Assembly (NCBI GenBank): GCA_009926405.1
Contig: RFOZ01000043.1
Coordinates: 1-12,814, forward strand
Origin: Cytophagia bacterium
Lineage (GTDB): Bacteria; Bacteroidota; Bacteroidia; UBA7662
Reading direction: 5' to 3'
DNA length: 12,814 bases
Shown here one piece after another: positions 1 through 6,723 of the stretch. Made by a program: the position numbers and the translations under genes. How positions within the stretch are numbered: the first letter of the stretch is position 1; each line of letters starts with the position of its first letter. The notes beneath the pieces are model-generated. The model saw only the letters and a program-made list of their open reading frames with translations. It was not told the origin of the DNA and ran no database searches.

Positions 1-661
1 ATCCTTCACCTTTGATCATAAGGGCCAATTCCCCCAAGGTCATCCCATGCAGAACCGGTATGGGATGCAAACCAACAAAGGAACGATACGCCGTATCCAA
101 AACGGGACCATCCACGGTGTAATCGTTGACATTGGGGCGATCCAAAACCAACAAAGGCGTCCCCGACAAGGCACAAGCTTGCATAACATAATGCAATGTG
201 CTTAAATAAGTGTAAAAGCGAACTCCAACATCTTGCAAATCAAAAATCAACAAATCCAATTCCTGAAGTTGCTGAGGGGTCGGCGCTTTGCGCTGTCCGT
301 ACAACGAGTAAACAGGCCGAGAGGTTGTTGGATCCAAGGTGTCAGCCACCTTGGCACCGGCATCGGCCTCCCCGCGCAGACCATGCTCGGGCACAAACAA
401 GGCTTGCACCTTGATTCCATCCTCCATCATAACATCAGCCAAAAGACGACCCCGGACCGTCGAACTTTGGTGCAAGACCAACCCGACGCGCTTCCCATCA
501 ACAAGGCTTTTCCATTCCGGCCATCGATTGGCGACCGAAGGATATCCCCCCTTGGTCAGAGTGCTATCGGCCGCATATCCGTCGTTACCCCAAACCAACC
601 AGAAAAAGGACAGTCCTAGCATAACCAACATCATTCGCCTTAATTGGAGTCGGAATCGCAT
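1..661 (-). CDS. namZ: DUF1343 / NamZ-like exo-beta-N-acetylmuramidase, secreted, 3' part missing
   Basis: I found this gene by translating the minus strand. It is open from position 661 to the window edge and gives 220 codons of a family that is usually about 400 residues, so roughly half is outside. The family (DUF1343, represented by NamZ of Bacillus) removes terminal MurNAc from peptidoglycan fragments and serves cell-wall recycling. Visible hallmarks are FVPEHGLRGE (about residues 89-98, Glu92 the likely catalytic residue), DLLIFDLQDVGVRFYTYLST (136-155), LVLDRPN (171-177), VDGPVLD (183-189) and HGMTLGELA (205-213). The start at 661 adds nine residues (MRFRLQLRR) before two internal ATGs at 634 and 631. 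Those arginines give a good positively charged n-region for a signal peptide, with hydrophobic core about 10-25 and possible cleavage after GYA (residue 30). Odd points: the usual NQT/NHT-like motif after GKRVGLV reads LHQSS, and the usual RPNPNG reads RPNVND. The family call is firm; enzymatic activity is inferred. The gene symbol follows the characterised homologue. Confidence 0.9.
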   Translation of the reverse strand, partial: MRFRLQLRRMMLVMLGLSFFWLVWGNDGYAADSTLTKGGYPSVANRWPEWKSLVDGKRVGLVLHQSSTVRGRLLADVMMEDGIKVQALFVPEHGLRGEADAGAKVADTLDPTTSRPVYSLYGQRKAPTPQQLQELDLLIFDLQDVGVRFYTYLSTLHYVMQACALSGTPLLVLDRPNVNDYTVDGPVLDTAYRSFVGLHPIPVLHGMTLGELALMIKGEG

Positions 662-668
662 ACTTTTG
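661..668 (+). promoter_or_regulatory. TAnnTTTG (-7) box for the FtsX-family permease gene
   Basis: TACTTTTG is an exact match to the Bacteroidota -7 consensus TAnnTTTG. The permease ATG at 677 begins nine bases after its last G, so transcription would start within a few bases of the start codon. A TTG at 644-646 lies 14 bases upstream, closer than the usual spacing of about 20, so no good -33 element is seen. The box abuts an opposing box at 670-677. Confidence 0.45.
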
Positions 669-669
669 A

Positions 670-677
670 CAAAGCTA
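670..677 (-). promoter_or_regulatory. TAnnTTTG (-7) box for the NamZ-like gene
   Basis: Read on the minus strand this is TAGCTTTG, an exact TAnnTTTG match. The preferred ATG of the NamZ-like gene (661) begins nine bases after its last G, mirroring the plus-strand box. If translation starts at 634 or 631 instead, the leader would be about 30 bases. No -33 TTG is seen at normal spacing. Confidence 0.45.
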
Positions 678-1903
678 TGGCCTGGTCCCCGGATTTACGA
701 AAACTCTTGAGCCGTACCCTCAGCGGTTCACGCGCTGGGCAGCATACCAGAACCGTGCAACGCATGGCTGTGCTTAGTACAGCCGCCGGAATCTGCCTCT
801 ACTTGTTGGGTCATGCCGTGGTCAACGGTTTTCAATGGGAAATCCCTCAGCGTATGGGCCGGTTTTGGGGCCATCTCCAAGTTCGTAACCTTAAATCCAC
901 CGAGCAGGCGTTCAGAGAACCCCTTAGCCTGGACCAAGGCCTGCGTCGCAGAATCGAACAAGAACCCGAAGTCTTGCGTGTTTCCCCCGTCATTCTGGTT
1001 CCCGCCCTGGCTCAAACCTCGGCCGGCATGGAAGGCCTCCTACTCAAAGGCATGGACTCGGTACCCCTGCCCTTTCCCGCGGGGACCCTGGTCCAAGGTC
1101 AAATCCCAGAATGGCCCAAGCCCAACGCCCTGGAAATTTTACTCCCCAAGGACATCGCGGCAGATCTTAACCTGGAGGTCGGGGACAAATTATCCGTTTA
1201 TTTCATGCAGGAACCGGTGAGGATGCGCTCCCTTCGAGTGGTGGGCCTTTTTGAAATGCCGATGCAAAGTGAATTAGGAAGGCCCGTTGCCTTGGTGCCT
1301 TCCGCTCTTTTGAACCGTATTCTGGGTTGGGGTCCCGATTTATGCAGCCACCTCGAATTGGAACTCTCCAATTTTGAAAAGATGGAGTTTGTACGGAATC
1401 GAATCGAAACCAAACTTCCCATGCAACAGGAATGCCTGACCCTTCAGGATCAAATGCCTTCGTTGTTCGAATGGCTGAATTTTTTTGATACCAACCGCCT
1501 GGTTTTGCTGATCCTTTTGGCTAGTGTCGGAGCGGTCAACTTGGTATCAGCCCTTTTTATTCTGCTTTTAGAACGCCAAAACAGCTTGGGAATTCTCCAA
1601 AGCCTGGGCCTGAGATCAGGACCGCTGGCCCTGGTGGTTTGGCAACTGGGCATGGGCCTGGTTTTCAAAGGATGGCTGCTCGGGAATGTCAGTCTGGGCA
1701 TCCTGATGCTCAGCCAATTGCACTTTGGTTGGTTTCGTTTGGACCCGGGTTCCTATTACTTGGATGCGGTTCCCCTTCGCTTGGCATGGGACGAGTGGGC
1801 CCTCATCAACGGCGTGGTTCTGTCTACAACCGCCGTTTTCCTTTACTTGGCTGCCGTTTTCTTTGCCAAGCGAACCATCGATCGTAACATCAAATTTTCC
1901 TGA
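677..1903 (+). CDS. FtsX-family ABC transporter permease (LolC/LolE-like)
   Basis: This 408-residue inner-membrane protein has the layout of a lipoprotein-releasing (LolC/E) or MacB-type permease. One membrane helix lies near the N terminus (about residues 29-51, ending in VVNGF). A large periplasmic domain follows (about 52-270), then three helices near 275-298, 316-345 and 374-397. The motif ERQNSLGILQSLG (299-311) after helix 2 corresponds to the coupling-helix region (ER.N.IGILKALG in relatives). RLDPGSYYLDAVP (354-366) is the short extracytoplasmic loop typical of Bacteroidota members. Such permeases work with a LolD-like ATPase to pull lipoproteins out of the inner membrane; no ATPase gene is visible here, which is common in this phylum. 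I chose ATG 677 over an in-frame TTG at 644 because the family starts with a short cytoplasmic segment, and the TTG lies upstream of the promoter-like box. The gene ends 13 bases from the convergent smc stop. The family is confident; the exact cargo is not. Confidence 0.85.
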   Translation: MAWSPDLRKLLSRTLSGSRAGQHTRTVQRMAVLSTAAGICLYLLGHAVVNGFQWEIPQRMGRFWGHLQVRNLKSTEQAFREPLSLDQGLRRRIEQEPEVLRVSPVILVPALAQTSAGMEGLLLKGMDSVPLPFPAGTLVQGQIPEWPKPNALEILLPKDIAADLNLEVGDKLSVYFMQEPVRMRSLRVVGLFEMPMQSELGRPVALVPSALLNRILGWGPDLCSHLELELSNFEKMEFVRNRIETKLPMQQECLTLQDQMPSLFEWLNFFDTNRLVLLILLASVGAVNLVSALFILLLERQNSLGILQSLGLRSGPLALVVWQLGMGLVFKGWLLGNVSLGILMLSQLHFGWFRLDPGSYYLDAVPLRLAWDEWALINGVVLSTTAVFLYLAAVFFAKRTIDRNIKFS

Positions 1904-1916
1904 TCAGCCCGAAACC

Positions 1917-4900
1917 TTAGGCAGGTACCGCAGCCTGATCGGCCGGCACATACTCGTTAAGGTTCGAAAAATCCACCGGTACCACCCGACTAACCCCCTG
2001 CTCCACCATGGTAACCCCGTACATCAAATCGGTGGTCTCCATGGTCCTCTTGTTGTGGGTCACGATAATGAACTGGGAATCTTTGGAGAACCGGCGAATC
2101 ATGCGATTGAATTTGTCAATATTCACGTCATCCAAAGGCGCATCCACCTCGTCAAAGATGCAAAACGGCGCCGGCTTGTACAGGTATATGGCAAAAAGCA
2201 AGGCCGTAACGGTCAAGGTTTTCTCCCCGCCCGATAACTGATTAACGGATTGAGGCTTCTTGCCTTTGGGTTTGGCCATGATTTGGATGGCAGAATCCAA
2301 GGGCATTTCGGGGTGACTCAAAATCAAATCGCAGTCGTCTTCAGCGGTAAACAGGGAGCGAAAGACTTCAATAAAATGTTCACGAATCGTTGCGAAACCT
2401 TCCAAGAAACGCTCGGTGGCTTTGAGGTCGATTTCTTCGATGGTTTGCAACAAGGCCTCACGGGCTTGCACCAAATCAGCCTTTTGGGCTGTGATGAAGA
2501 CATGCCTTTGTTCCACTTCGGCGAAAGCCTCCAGGGCCATCGGGTTGACAGGTCCAAAATTCTCAATTTTTTTGCGCATGGATTGCACCAAACCAGCCAA
2601 TTCATGTTCTCCTCGTTCGGGAGCCTCCATGGAATCAAGGATATCCGGATCCCTGTCAAATTCCAACGCCCAACGCTCCCGCAGTGCTTTGATTTCCATT
2701 TGAACTGTCAGGACCTGTTGCTTGCGATGGTTGAGCAATTGGTCATTCATCTCACGCTGACGATGCAACTGACGTATATGCTCTTCTAAACTATCTTGTT
2801 CACCCCTGGCCCCAAAAAAATCGGTTTCGGCCTGGTTCATGGCTTCTTGAGCCCCGGCCTCTTCCAGCAACAAGGCGGGACGACGATCGTCGCTTTGCTC
2901 CAATTCCAAGGCGAGGCGGGCATGCTCATCCTGCAATTCCTTGACCGTTATCTCGGCCTGTTCCAAGCGGGTCTGTAGCAATTCCATTTGGCTGCGACGA
3001 AAATCCATTTGGGTCTCCATATTAGCTTTCTGGTTCACCCAATGCAATTCCTGCTTGGTAATACCGGTGTACTCCTCCCGAACCCCTTGGTAGACCGCTT
3101 TGCGCACGGACCATTCCTCTTGCATAGCAGCCAGGTTTTGGCTTCCTTCGTTCAATTCCAAAAGAATGGCTTCGACCCGGGGTTGAAGGGCGGAAAGGTC
3201 CGCCAGCATCTGTTGTTTTTGGTCTTCAATGACTCGATTCCGATCGGTGGATTGGGATAGCGATCGAAGCATTTGTTCGTGGCGTGCCTGGACTTGGGCC
3301 GCTTCAGAACTTTTTCGTAACAATAAAGATCGACTGTTGTTGAGTTGGGTTTCTTTTGAAGCAGCCCGCAGGGTCGCTTCGGTTTCCTGAAGAACTTGAA
3401 GGCGATTTTGAAGGTTGAGTAAATCTTCTTTTTCCTTTTCAATCTCCTCCAACAACTGATCCAAGTTTCGCTTACGTCCTAATTTTTTGCCTTCAAACAA
3501 GCCCATAGACCCACCGCTCAACCAGCGACCATCCCCGTAACAATTCCCGTTGGATGTAACCAGCAAAGTCCCTGGGTAACGATCCTTCCAATCCCCAAAG
3601 GACCACTCCGCAGCCCCTTCACTTTGAATATAAACGCGGCCCAAAAGGTGCTCGCAGAGAATGCGATAATCCTCAGGGATTTCGACCAACCCCAAAGCAG
3701 CCACGGTTCCTTCGGGGGCCTTCATGGGGTTGGGCCCCTCCGCGTGAAGGCCTTTGTAGGCTTCCATTACAAAAAAAGAAGCCTTGCCCATCCCCGCATC
3801 GGTCAAAAGACGGATGCCTGACCGGGCCTCTTCGTAGGATTTGACCACATAATAACTTAGGTAAGGTTCCAAAACTCGTTCAATCAAGGGTCGGAATCGG
3901 GCCTCTACATGCAATAGGTCCCCAAGCAAGGGGGCTGTGCGGGCCCAGTCCTGGTGATCCCGCAGATATCGCAAGGATTCGGGGTAACCCTCCATGTTTT
4001 GGACCAGTTCCGCCAAAAGCTGGGCTTCGTTACTCTTGCGGTCCAAGCGGCGTGCTGCTTCCGCGACAGCAGGTCGAAGGTTTTGCAATTCCTGCTGGCA
4101 AGCCTGGGTTTGTTTTTGGTGATCTTCTTGATAAGATTCCAAGTCCCGCACATCTGTTTCCATTTTCTGAACTTCATCGGCCAAAGTGGCTACCAAAGTT
4201 TCCAGTTTCGAAAACTCAGCTTTGCGATTCTCGGTCTCGGATTGAATGCGCTCTTTCTCCGAGTCCAATGCTTTTATTTGGGCTTCCAGGACATGGGCAT
4301 TGCTCTCCAAAGCATAGCGATTGGCCTGGCGTTCATCCTGTTGCTGGCGCATTTCTTGAAAAGCCCTGTCTTGCTCCTGCATTCGATGGTCGGCCTCCTG
4401 CAAACGAATAGCAACTTCAGCGACCGCGGCCGATGCCTCGTCCAAATGCTGGGAACAAGTGGTCCATTGATTCTGCAATTCCTCCAAACGGTTCTTTTGT
4501 TCCTCTTGCTGCTCCCGGTCGCTTGCTTTTTGTTGGTCCAACGACTGGATTTTGTCCAATAAATGCCGGAGACGTTCCTGTTGCAATTGTTGTTGCGATT
4601 CAAGGGAACGAAGGCGATTGGTTATTTCGAGTAAAACGGTTCGTGCGTTTGTTAGGTTTTGTTCAGCCTCGCTCATTCGAGCTTTGCCTGCACTCAGTTT
4701 GGCTTCGGTATCCTGCAAATCCTGATCCAACCTGCCTTTTTCGCTTCCCAAATCACCCTCCTGGACACTTCCCTCTTGCAATTGTTTTTGCCAGCCTTGC
4801 AATTGATGCCAGGCCCATTCCATGGCTGCCACTCGGTAATCTTCCTTTAGCTGCTGAACCTGTTCGGCTTTACGGGCCTGGTTCTGCAATTGTTTCATGG

Positions 4901-5501
4901 ACCGATCGATTTCAAAAAGAATGTCCTCTACCCGTGAAAGATCGGCTTCGGCATCCTCCAGGCGGGCCATGGTTTCCTTTTTGCGGATTTTGTATTTGGA
5001 AACCCCGGTGGCCTCTTCAAACAAATCCCGCCGAGAATGATCCTTGTCATTTAGAATTTCATCAATCATCTTGAGTTCGATGATCGCATAGGAATCGCTG
5101 CCGATCCCGGTATCCAAAAAAAGATTGGTGATATCCTTGAGTCGGCAGGTGACGCCGTTCAATAAATATTCGCTTTCTCCAGAACGGTACAAGCGGCGAC
5201 CAATGGTCACTTCGCGGTATTCGGAGGGCAGTATCCCCTTGTGGTTATCAAAGGTCAACCTTACCTCTGCCAAGGCGGCTTGTTTACGGTTGTTGGTACC
5301 GTTAAAGATGACGCCCTCCATCTTGTCTGAACGGAGCATGCGGGATTTTTGCTCGCCCAAAACCCATCGAATGGCATCCACGACATTGGACTTACCGCTT
5401 CCGTTGGGTCCGACGATGCCGGTGACCCCTTCTTTGAAACGCACCAAAACCCGATCCCCAAAGCTCTTAAATCCCTTGACCTCAATTTCCGTAAGTCGCA
5501 T
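1917..5501 (-). CDS. smc: Chromosome segregation protein SMC
   Basis: This is a full-length (1194-residue) bacterial SMC ATPase, the core of the condensin-like complex that loads on and organises the chromosome with ScpA and ScpB. The N-terminal head has Walker A GPNGSGKSN (31-39) and a Q-loop at WVLGEQ (46-51). GIGSDSYAIIE (about 132-142) is the conserved head motif before the coiled coil. Long Gln/Glu-rich coiled coils span about 165-500 and 680-1030. Between them the hinge domain (about 505-670) includes YPESLRYL and ends in LSGGSMG (661-667). The C-terminal head has the ABC signature LSGGEKTLT (1089-1097), Walker B FCIFDE (1113-1118), a D-loop DAPLDD and the switch His in VTHNKRTM (His1149). 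All catalytic motifs are intact. scpA and scpB are not nearby. Start ATG 5501 matches the usual MxLxxIEVKGFKSF beginning. The gene converges on the permease gene and diverges from a small unknown gene. Several long open frames on the opposite strand are shadows of it. Confidence 0.98.
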   Translation of the reverse strand: MRLTEIEVKGFKSFGDRVLVRFKEGVTGIVGPNGSGKSNVVDAIRWVLGEQKSRMLRSDKMEGVIFNGTNNRKQAALAEVRLTFDNHKGILPSEYREVTIGRRLYRSGESEYLLNGVTCRLKDITNLFLDTGIGSDSYAIIELKMIDEILNDKDHSRRDLFEEATGVSKYKIRKKETMARLEDAEADLSRVEDILFEIDRSMKQLQNQARKAEQVQQLKEDYRVAAMEWAWHQLQGWQKQLQEGSVQEGDLGSEKGRLDQDLQDTEAKLSAGKARMSEAEQNLTNARTVLLEITNRLRSLESQQQLQQERLRHLLDKIQSLDQQKASDREQQEEQKNRLEELQNQWTTCSQHLDEASAAVAEVAIRLQEADHRMQEQDRAFQEMRQQQDERQANRYALESNAHVLEAQIKALDSEKERIQSETENRKAEFSKLETLVATLADEVQKMETDVRDLESYQEDHQKQTQACQQELQNLRPAVAEAARRLDRKSNEAQLLAELVQNMEGYPESLRYLRDHQDWARTAPLLGDLLHVEARFRPLIERVLEPYLSYYVVKSYEEARSGIRLLTDAGMGKASFFVMEAYKGLHAEGPNPMKAPEGTVAALGLVEIPEDYRILCEHLLGRVYIQSEGAAEWSFGDWKDRYPGTLLVTSNGNCYGDGRWLSGGSMGLFEGKKLGRKRNLDQLLEEIEKEKEDLLNLQNRLQVLQETEATLRAASKETQLNNSRSLLLRKSSEAAQVQARHEQMLRSLSQSTDRNRVIEDQKQQMLADLSALQPRVEAILLELNEGSQNLAAMQEEWSVRKAVYQGVREEYTGITKQELHWVNQKANMETQMDFRRSQMELLQTRLEQAEITVKELQDEHARLALELEQSDDRRPALLLEEAGAQEAMNQAETDFFGARGEQDSLEEHIRQLHRQREMNDQLLNHRKQQVLTVQMEIKALRERWALEFDRDPDILDSMEAPERGEHELAGLVQSMRKKIENFGPVNPMALEAFAEVEQRHVFITAQKADLVQAREALLQTIEEIDLKATERFLEGFATIREHFIEVFRSLFTAEDDCDLILSHPEMPLDSAIQIMAKPKGKKPQSVNQLSGGEKTLTVTALLFAIYLYKPAPFCIFDEVDAPLDDVNIDKFNRMIRRFSKDSQFIIVTHNKRTMETTDLMYGVTMVEQGVSRVVPVDFSNLNEYVPADQAAVPA

Positions 5502-5527
5502 AATTTCAGTATGGTAATATTTTCGAA

Positions 5528-5542
5528 CCGCGCCGAGCGCGG
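5528..5542 (-). other. GC-rich perfect hairpin in the predicted smc 5' leader
   Basis: CCGCGC-CGA-GCGCGG is a perfect 6-bp stem with a 3-base loop, all G/C in the stem, in an otherwise AT-rich spacer. It lies just downstream (on the minus strand) of the TAAGTTTG box at 5555-5548, so it would sit at the extreme 5' end of the smc message, about 26 bases before the ATG. A 5' stabilising stem or an operator is possible. Confidence 0.5.
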
Positions 5543-5559
5543 GGTTACAAACTTAACCC
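5542..5559. repeat. Operator-like inverted repeat around the smc -7 box
   Basis: GGGTTA (5542-5547) and TAACCC (5554-5559) are perfect 6-bp inverted arms with a 6-base spacer, CAAACT. The dyad covers most of the minus-strand TAAGTTTG box and touches the GC-rich hairpin. A protein binding here would block smc transcription. No regulator can be named. Confidence 0.35.
5548..5555 (-). promoter_or_regulatory. TAnnTTTG (-7) box for smc
   Basis: On the minus strand this reads TAAGTTTG, an exact match to the Bacteroidota -7 element. Transcription would start near 5541-5544, giving a leader of about 40 bases. The nearest upstream TTG on that strand (complement of 5583-5585) is 27 bases away, longer than normal, so the -33 element is not convincing. 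Confidence 0.5.
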
Positions 5560-5568
5560 GATACCCTC

Positions 5569-5576
5569 TACTTTTA
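5569..5576 (+). promoter_or_regulatory. Weak -7-like box for the small membrane protein gene
   Basis: TACTTTTA matches TAnnTTTG except for the last base. It ends 14 bases before the ATG at 5590, so the leader would be very short. No -33 TTG is visible at normal spacing. It is listed as the only candidate on this strand in the spacer. Confidence 0.2.
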
Positions 5577-5589
5577 TGTCCACAATTCT

Positions 5590-5979
5590 ATGGACTTATC
5601 CACCGTTGTGTATGTTTTGGGAGCCGTTCTGTACGCGCTTTGGAGCAGGCGTTCAACCGCATCTTCCGATAAGTCCCCTGTACCACCGCCCGTTTGGACA
5701 CCGCCCCCACCGGCCCCGGCCGCTGAGTCCCCTATCGTTCGCCAGCCATTAAAGTCGAAGCCATTAAAGTCGAAGCCCCCAGGGCAACCCTTTGAACGCC
5801 CATCTTCTGCCCTTCGCGCAAACAAAGACCTTCCATCCGATTCGGAATTCGTAGAAAAAAACGTGGAGGACCTTCGCCCAAAAGATCTTCAAGATTGGAG
5901 AAAAGCCGTGGTTTGGTCTTCGCTCGTGGAACCCCGTTTTGATCAGCCTTATCGTGGACCCAGCGGGACCGATGTTTAG
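5590..5979 (+). CDS. Small membrane-anchored proline-rich protein, unknown function
   Basis: The 129-residue product has one N-terminal hydrophobic segment (about residues 4-18, VVYVLGAVLYAL), then SRR. A low-complexity linker rich in Pro, Ser and Lys (about 22-75) follows, then an acidic stretch, and the protein ends near a compact motif DWRKAVVWSSLVEPRF (102-117). Bacteroidota genomes commonly encode short proteins with a single N-terminal helix, a variable linker and a C-terminal motif of the form LRKAVIYSEILNRKY. That is from memory, and the resemblance here suggests the same group, whose function I do not know. The likely topology is N-terminal anchor with the tail in the cytoplasm, given the SRR after the helix. 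It is divergent from smc and ends 6 bases from the convergent bshB1 stop. ATG 5590 is the only sensible start. Coding status is supported by the helix, the C-terminal motif and the tight fit between neighbours. Confidence 0.7.
   Translation: MDLSTVVYVLGAVLYALWSRRSTASSDKSPVPPPVWTPPPPAPAAESPIVRQPLKSKPLKSKPPGQPFERPSSALRANKDLPSDSEFVEKNVEDLRPKDLQDWRKAVVWSSLVEPRFDQPYRGPSGTDV
5746..5775 (+). repeat. Tandem 15-bp exact duplication inside the small gene
   Basis: CCATTAAAGTCGAAG occurs twice in direct succession (5746-5760 and 5761-5775), encoding the doubled peptide PLKSK-PLKSK in the linker. The length is a multiple of three, so the frame is kept. It looks like a recent slippage event in a poorly constrained spacer. 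Confidence 0.9.
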
Positions 5980-6012
5980 GCCTTCTTAGATCAAAAAAGG
6001 CAGGTCCCGCTG
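5961..6012. terminator. Candidate bidirectional terminator hairpin between convergent genes
   Basis: CAGCGGGACC (5961-5970) and GGTCCCGCTG (6003-6012) are perfect 10-bp inverted arms. They flank the two stop codons (5977-5979 plus, 5986-5988 minus). A smaller nested stem, GCCTT (5980-5984) with AAGGC (5997-6001), could form inside. Both outer arms lie in coding sequence, one in each gene's last codons. There is no T-run directly after the outer stem on either strand, so it is not a textbook intrinsic terminator. Confidence 0.4.
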
Positions 6013-6723
6013 TCCCAGAGGCCGGGACATGACAAATCCTTCTCCAAATTCTTCGCCGATTAATCGCCCCATTTCCCGGGCTCTTGCTTCAATAAAGGGC
6101 AAAAAATCCGGTCGGGAAATGGGCGTCACCGGCTCTGTAGAGCCTTCTTGATGAAATTGAGACGAATAACAAGACAAAAGGCCGGCCTTGGCCTGCCAAT
6201 AGTCCGAGATGTTGGTAACATAATCGGGTTTGTGGTAATGATCCTGTATATAAAAAGCCAAGAGGGCAGGTGACCAGGGTTCTTGGCTTTCTCCTTCCCA
6301 ATCCGTTCGGAATTTGAGCAAGCCACTCAAAAAAACCGCCCTCCCCAACAAGGCTGAGGCCCTGCCATGATCGGGATGCCGATCGGATACGGCGTTACCC
6401 CAAACCACTTTGGGCCGAAAGCGGCGAAGACAACCAACCAAGGTCTGCAGGAGTTCAGGGGTGCCCTCAAAGGTCCCATCCCCCAAATCTAGGTTGATTC
6501 GTTCCTTCAAACCCAAGAGATTCGAAGCGGCTTGAGCCTCGGCAGCCCTGGTTTCCGCCGTTCCTCGGGTACCCAATTCACCACGGGTCCAATCGACCAT
6601 CACCACGTCTAAACCGCGATCACGGGCTTTGAGCAACGTGCCGCCCATCCCCAGTTCGGCATCGTCCGGATGGGCTGCAAAAACCAACCAATCGCAGGCT
6701 GAAGTCAATGGTTTTGGGTTCAT
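5986..6723 (-). CDS. bshB1: Bacillithiol biosynthesis deacetylase BshB1
   Basis: This 245-residue enzyme belongs to the PIG-L/MshB zinc deacetylase family. BshB1 removes the acetyl group from GlcNAc-malate to give GlcN-malate, the second step of bacillithiol synthesis (BshA, BshB, BshC), in the cytoplasm. The zinc-site motif AHPDDAELGMGG (17-28) supplies His18 and Asp21, with Asp20 the likely general base. The second motif SDRHPDHGRA (113-122) supplies His116 and His119. TRGELGTRGT (46-55) and CYSSQFH (about residues 190-196) are typical of the BshB1 branch. Length fits the family. The ATG at 6723 overlaps the stop of the upstream DUF4294 gene (ATGA), which suggests translational coupling. 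bshA and bshC are not in the window. The far end sits in a convergent inverted repeat with the small membrane protein gene. Confidence 0.93.
   Translation of the reverse strand: MNPKPLTSACDWLVFAAHPDDAELGMGGTLLKARDRGLDVVMVDWTRGELGTRGTAETRAAEAQAASNLLGLKERINLDLGDGTFEGTPELLQTLVGCLRRFRPKVVWGNAVSDRHPDHGRASALLGRAVFLSGLLKFRTDWEGESQEPWSPALLAFYIQDHYHKPDYVTNISDYWQAKAGLLSCYSSQFHQEGSTEPVTPISRPDFLPFIEARAREMGRLIGEEFGEGFVMSRPLGQRDLPFLI

Noticed and set aside
196..710. Three overlapping plus-strand frames at the left end
   Set aside because: They lie opposite the NamZ-like gene, whose minus-strand translation shows clear family motifs; the plus frames show low-complexity Pro/Arg-rich peptides.
1899..1944. 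Direct repeat CCTGATCAGCC / CCTGATCGGCC near the convergent permease and smc ends
   Set aside because: The copies differ by one base in eleven and both sit in or next to coding sequence; no hairpin with a T-run forms, so chance is the simpler explanation.
2250..5074. Long plus-strand open frames of about 180 to 213 codons
   Set aside because: They lie opposite smc coiled-coil and hinge coding sequence and show no recognisable domain; the absence of stops follows from codon use on the other strand.
5521..5560. Possible tRNA fragment, prompted by GGTTCGAA on the minus strand next to a GC stem
   Set aside because: No acceptor, D or anticodon arms can be drawn around it; it is a coincidental T-loop-like string.
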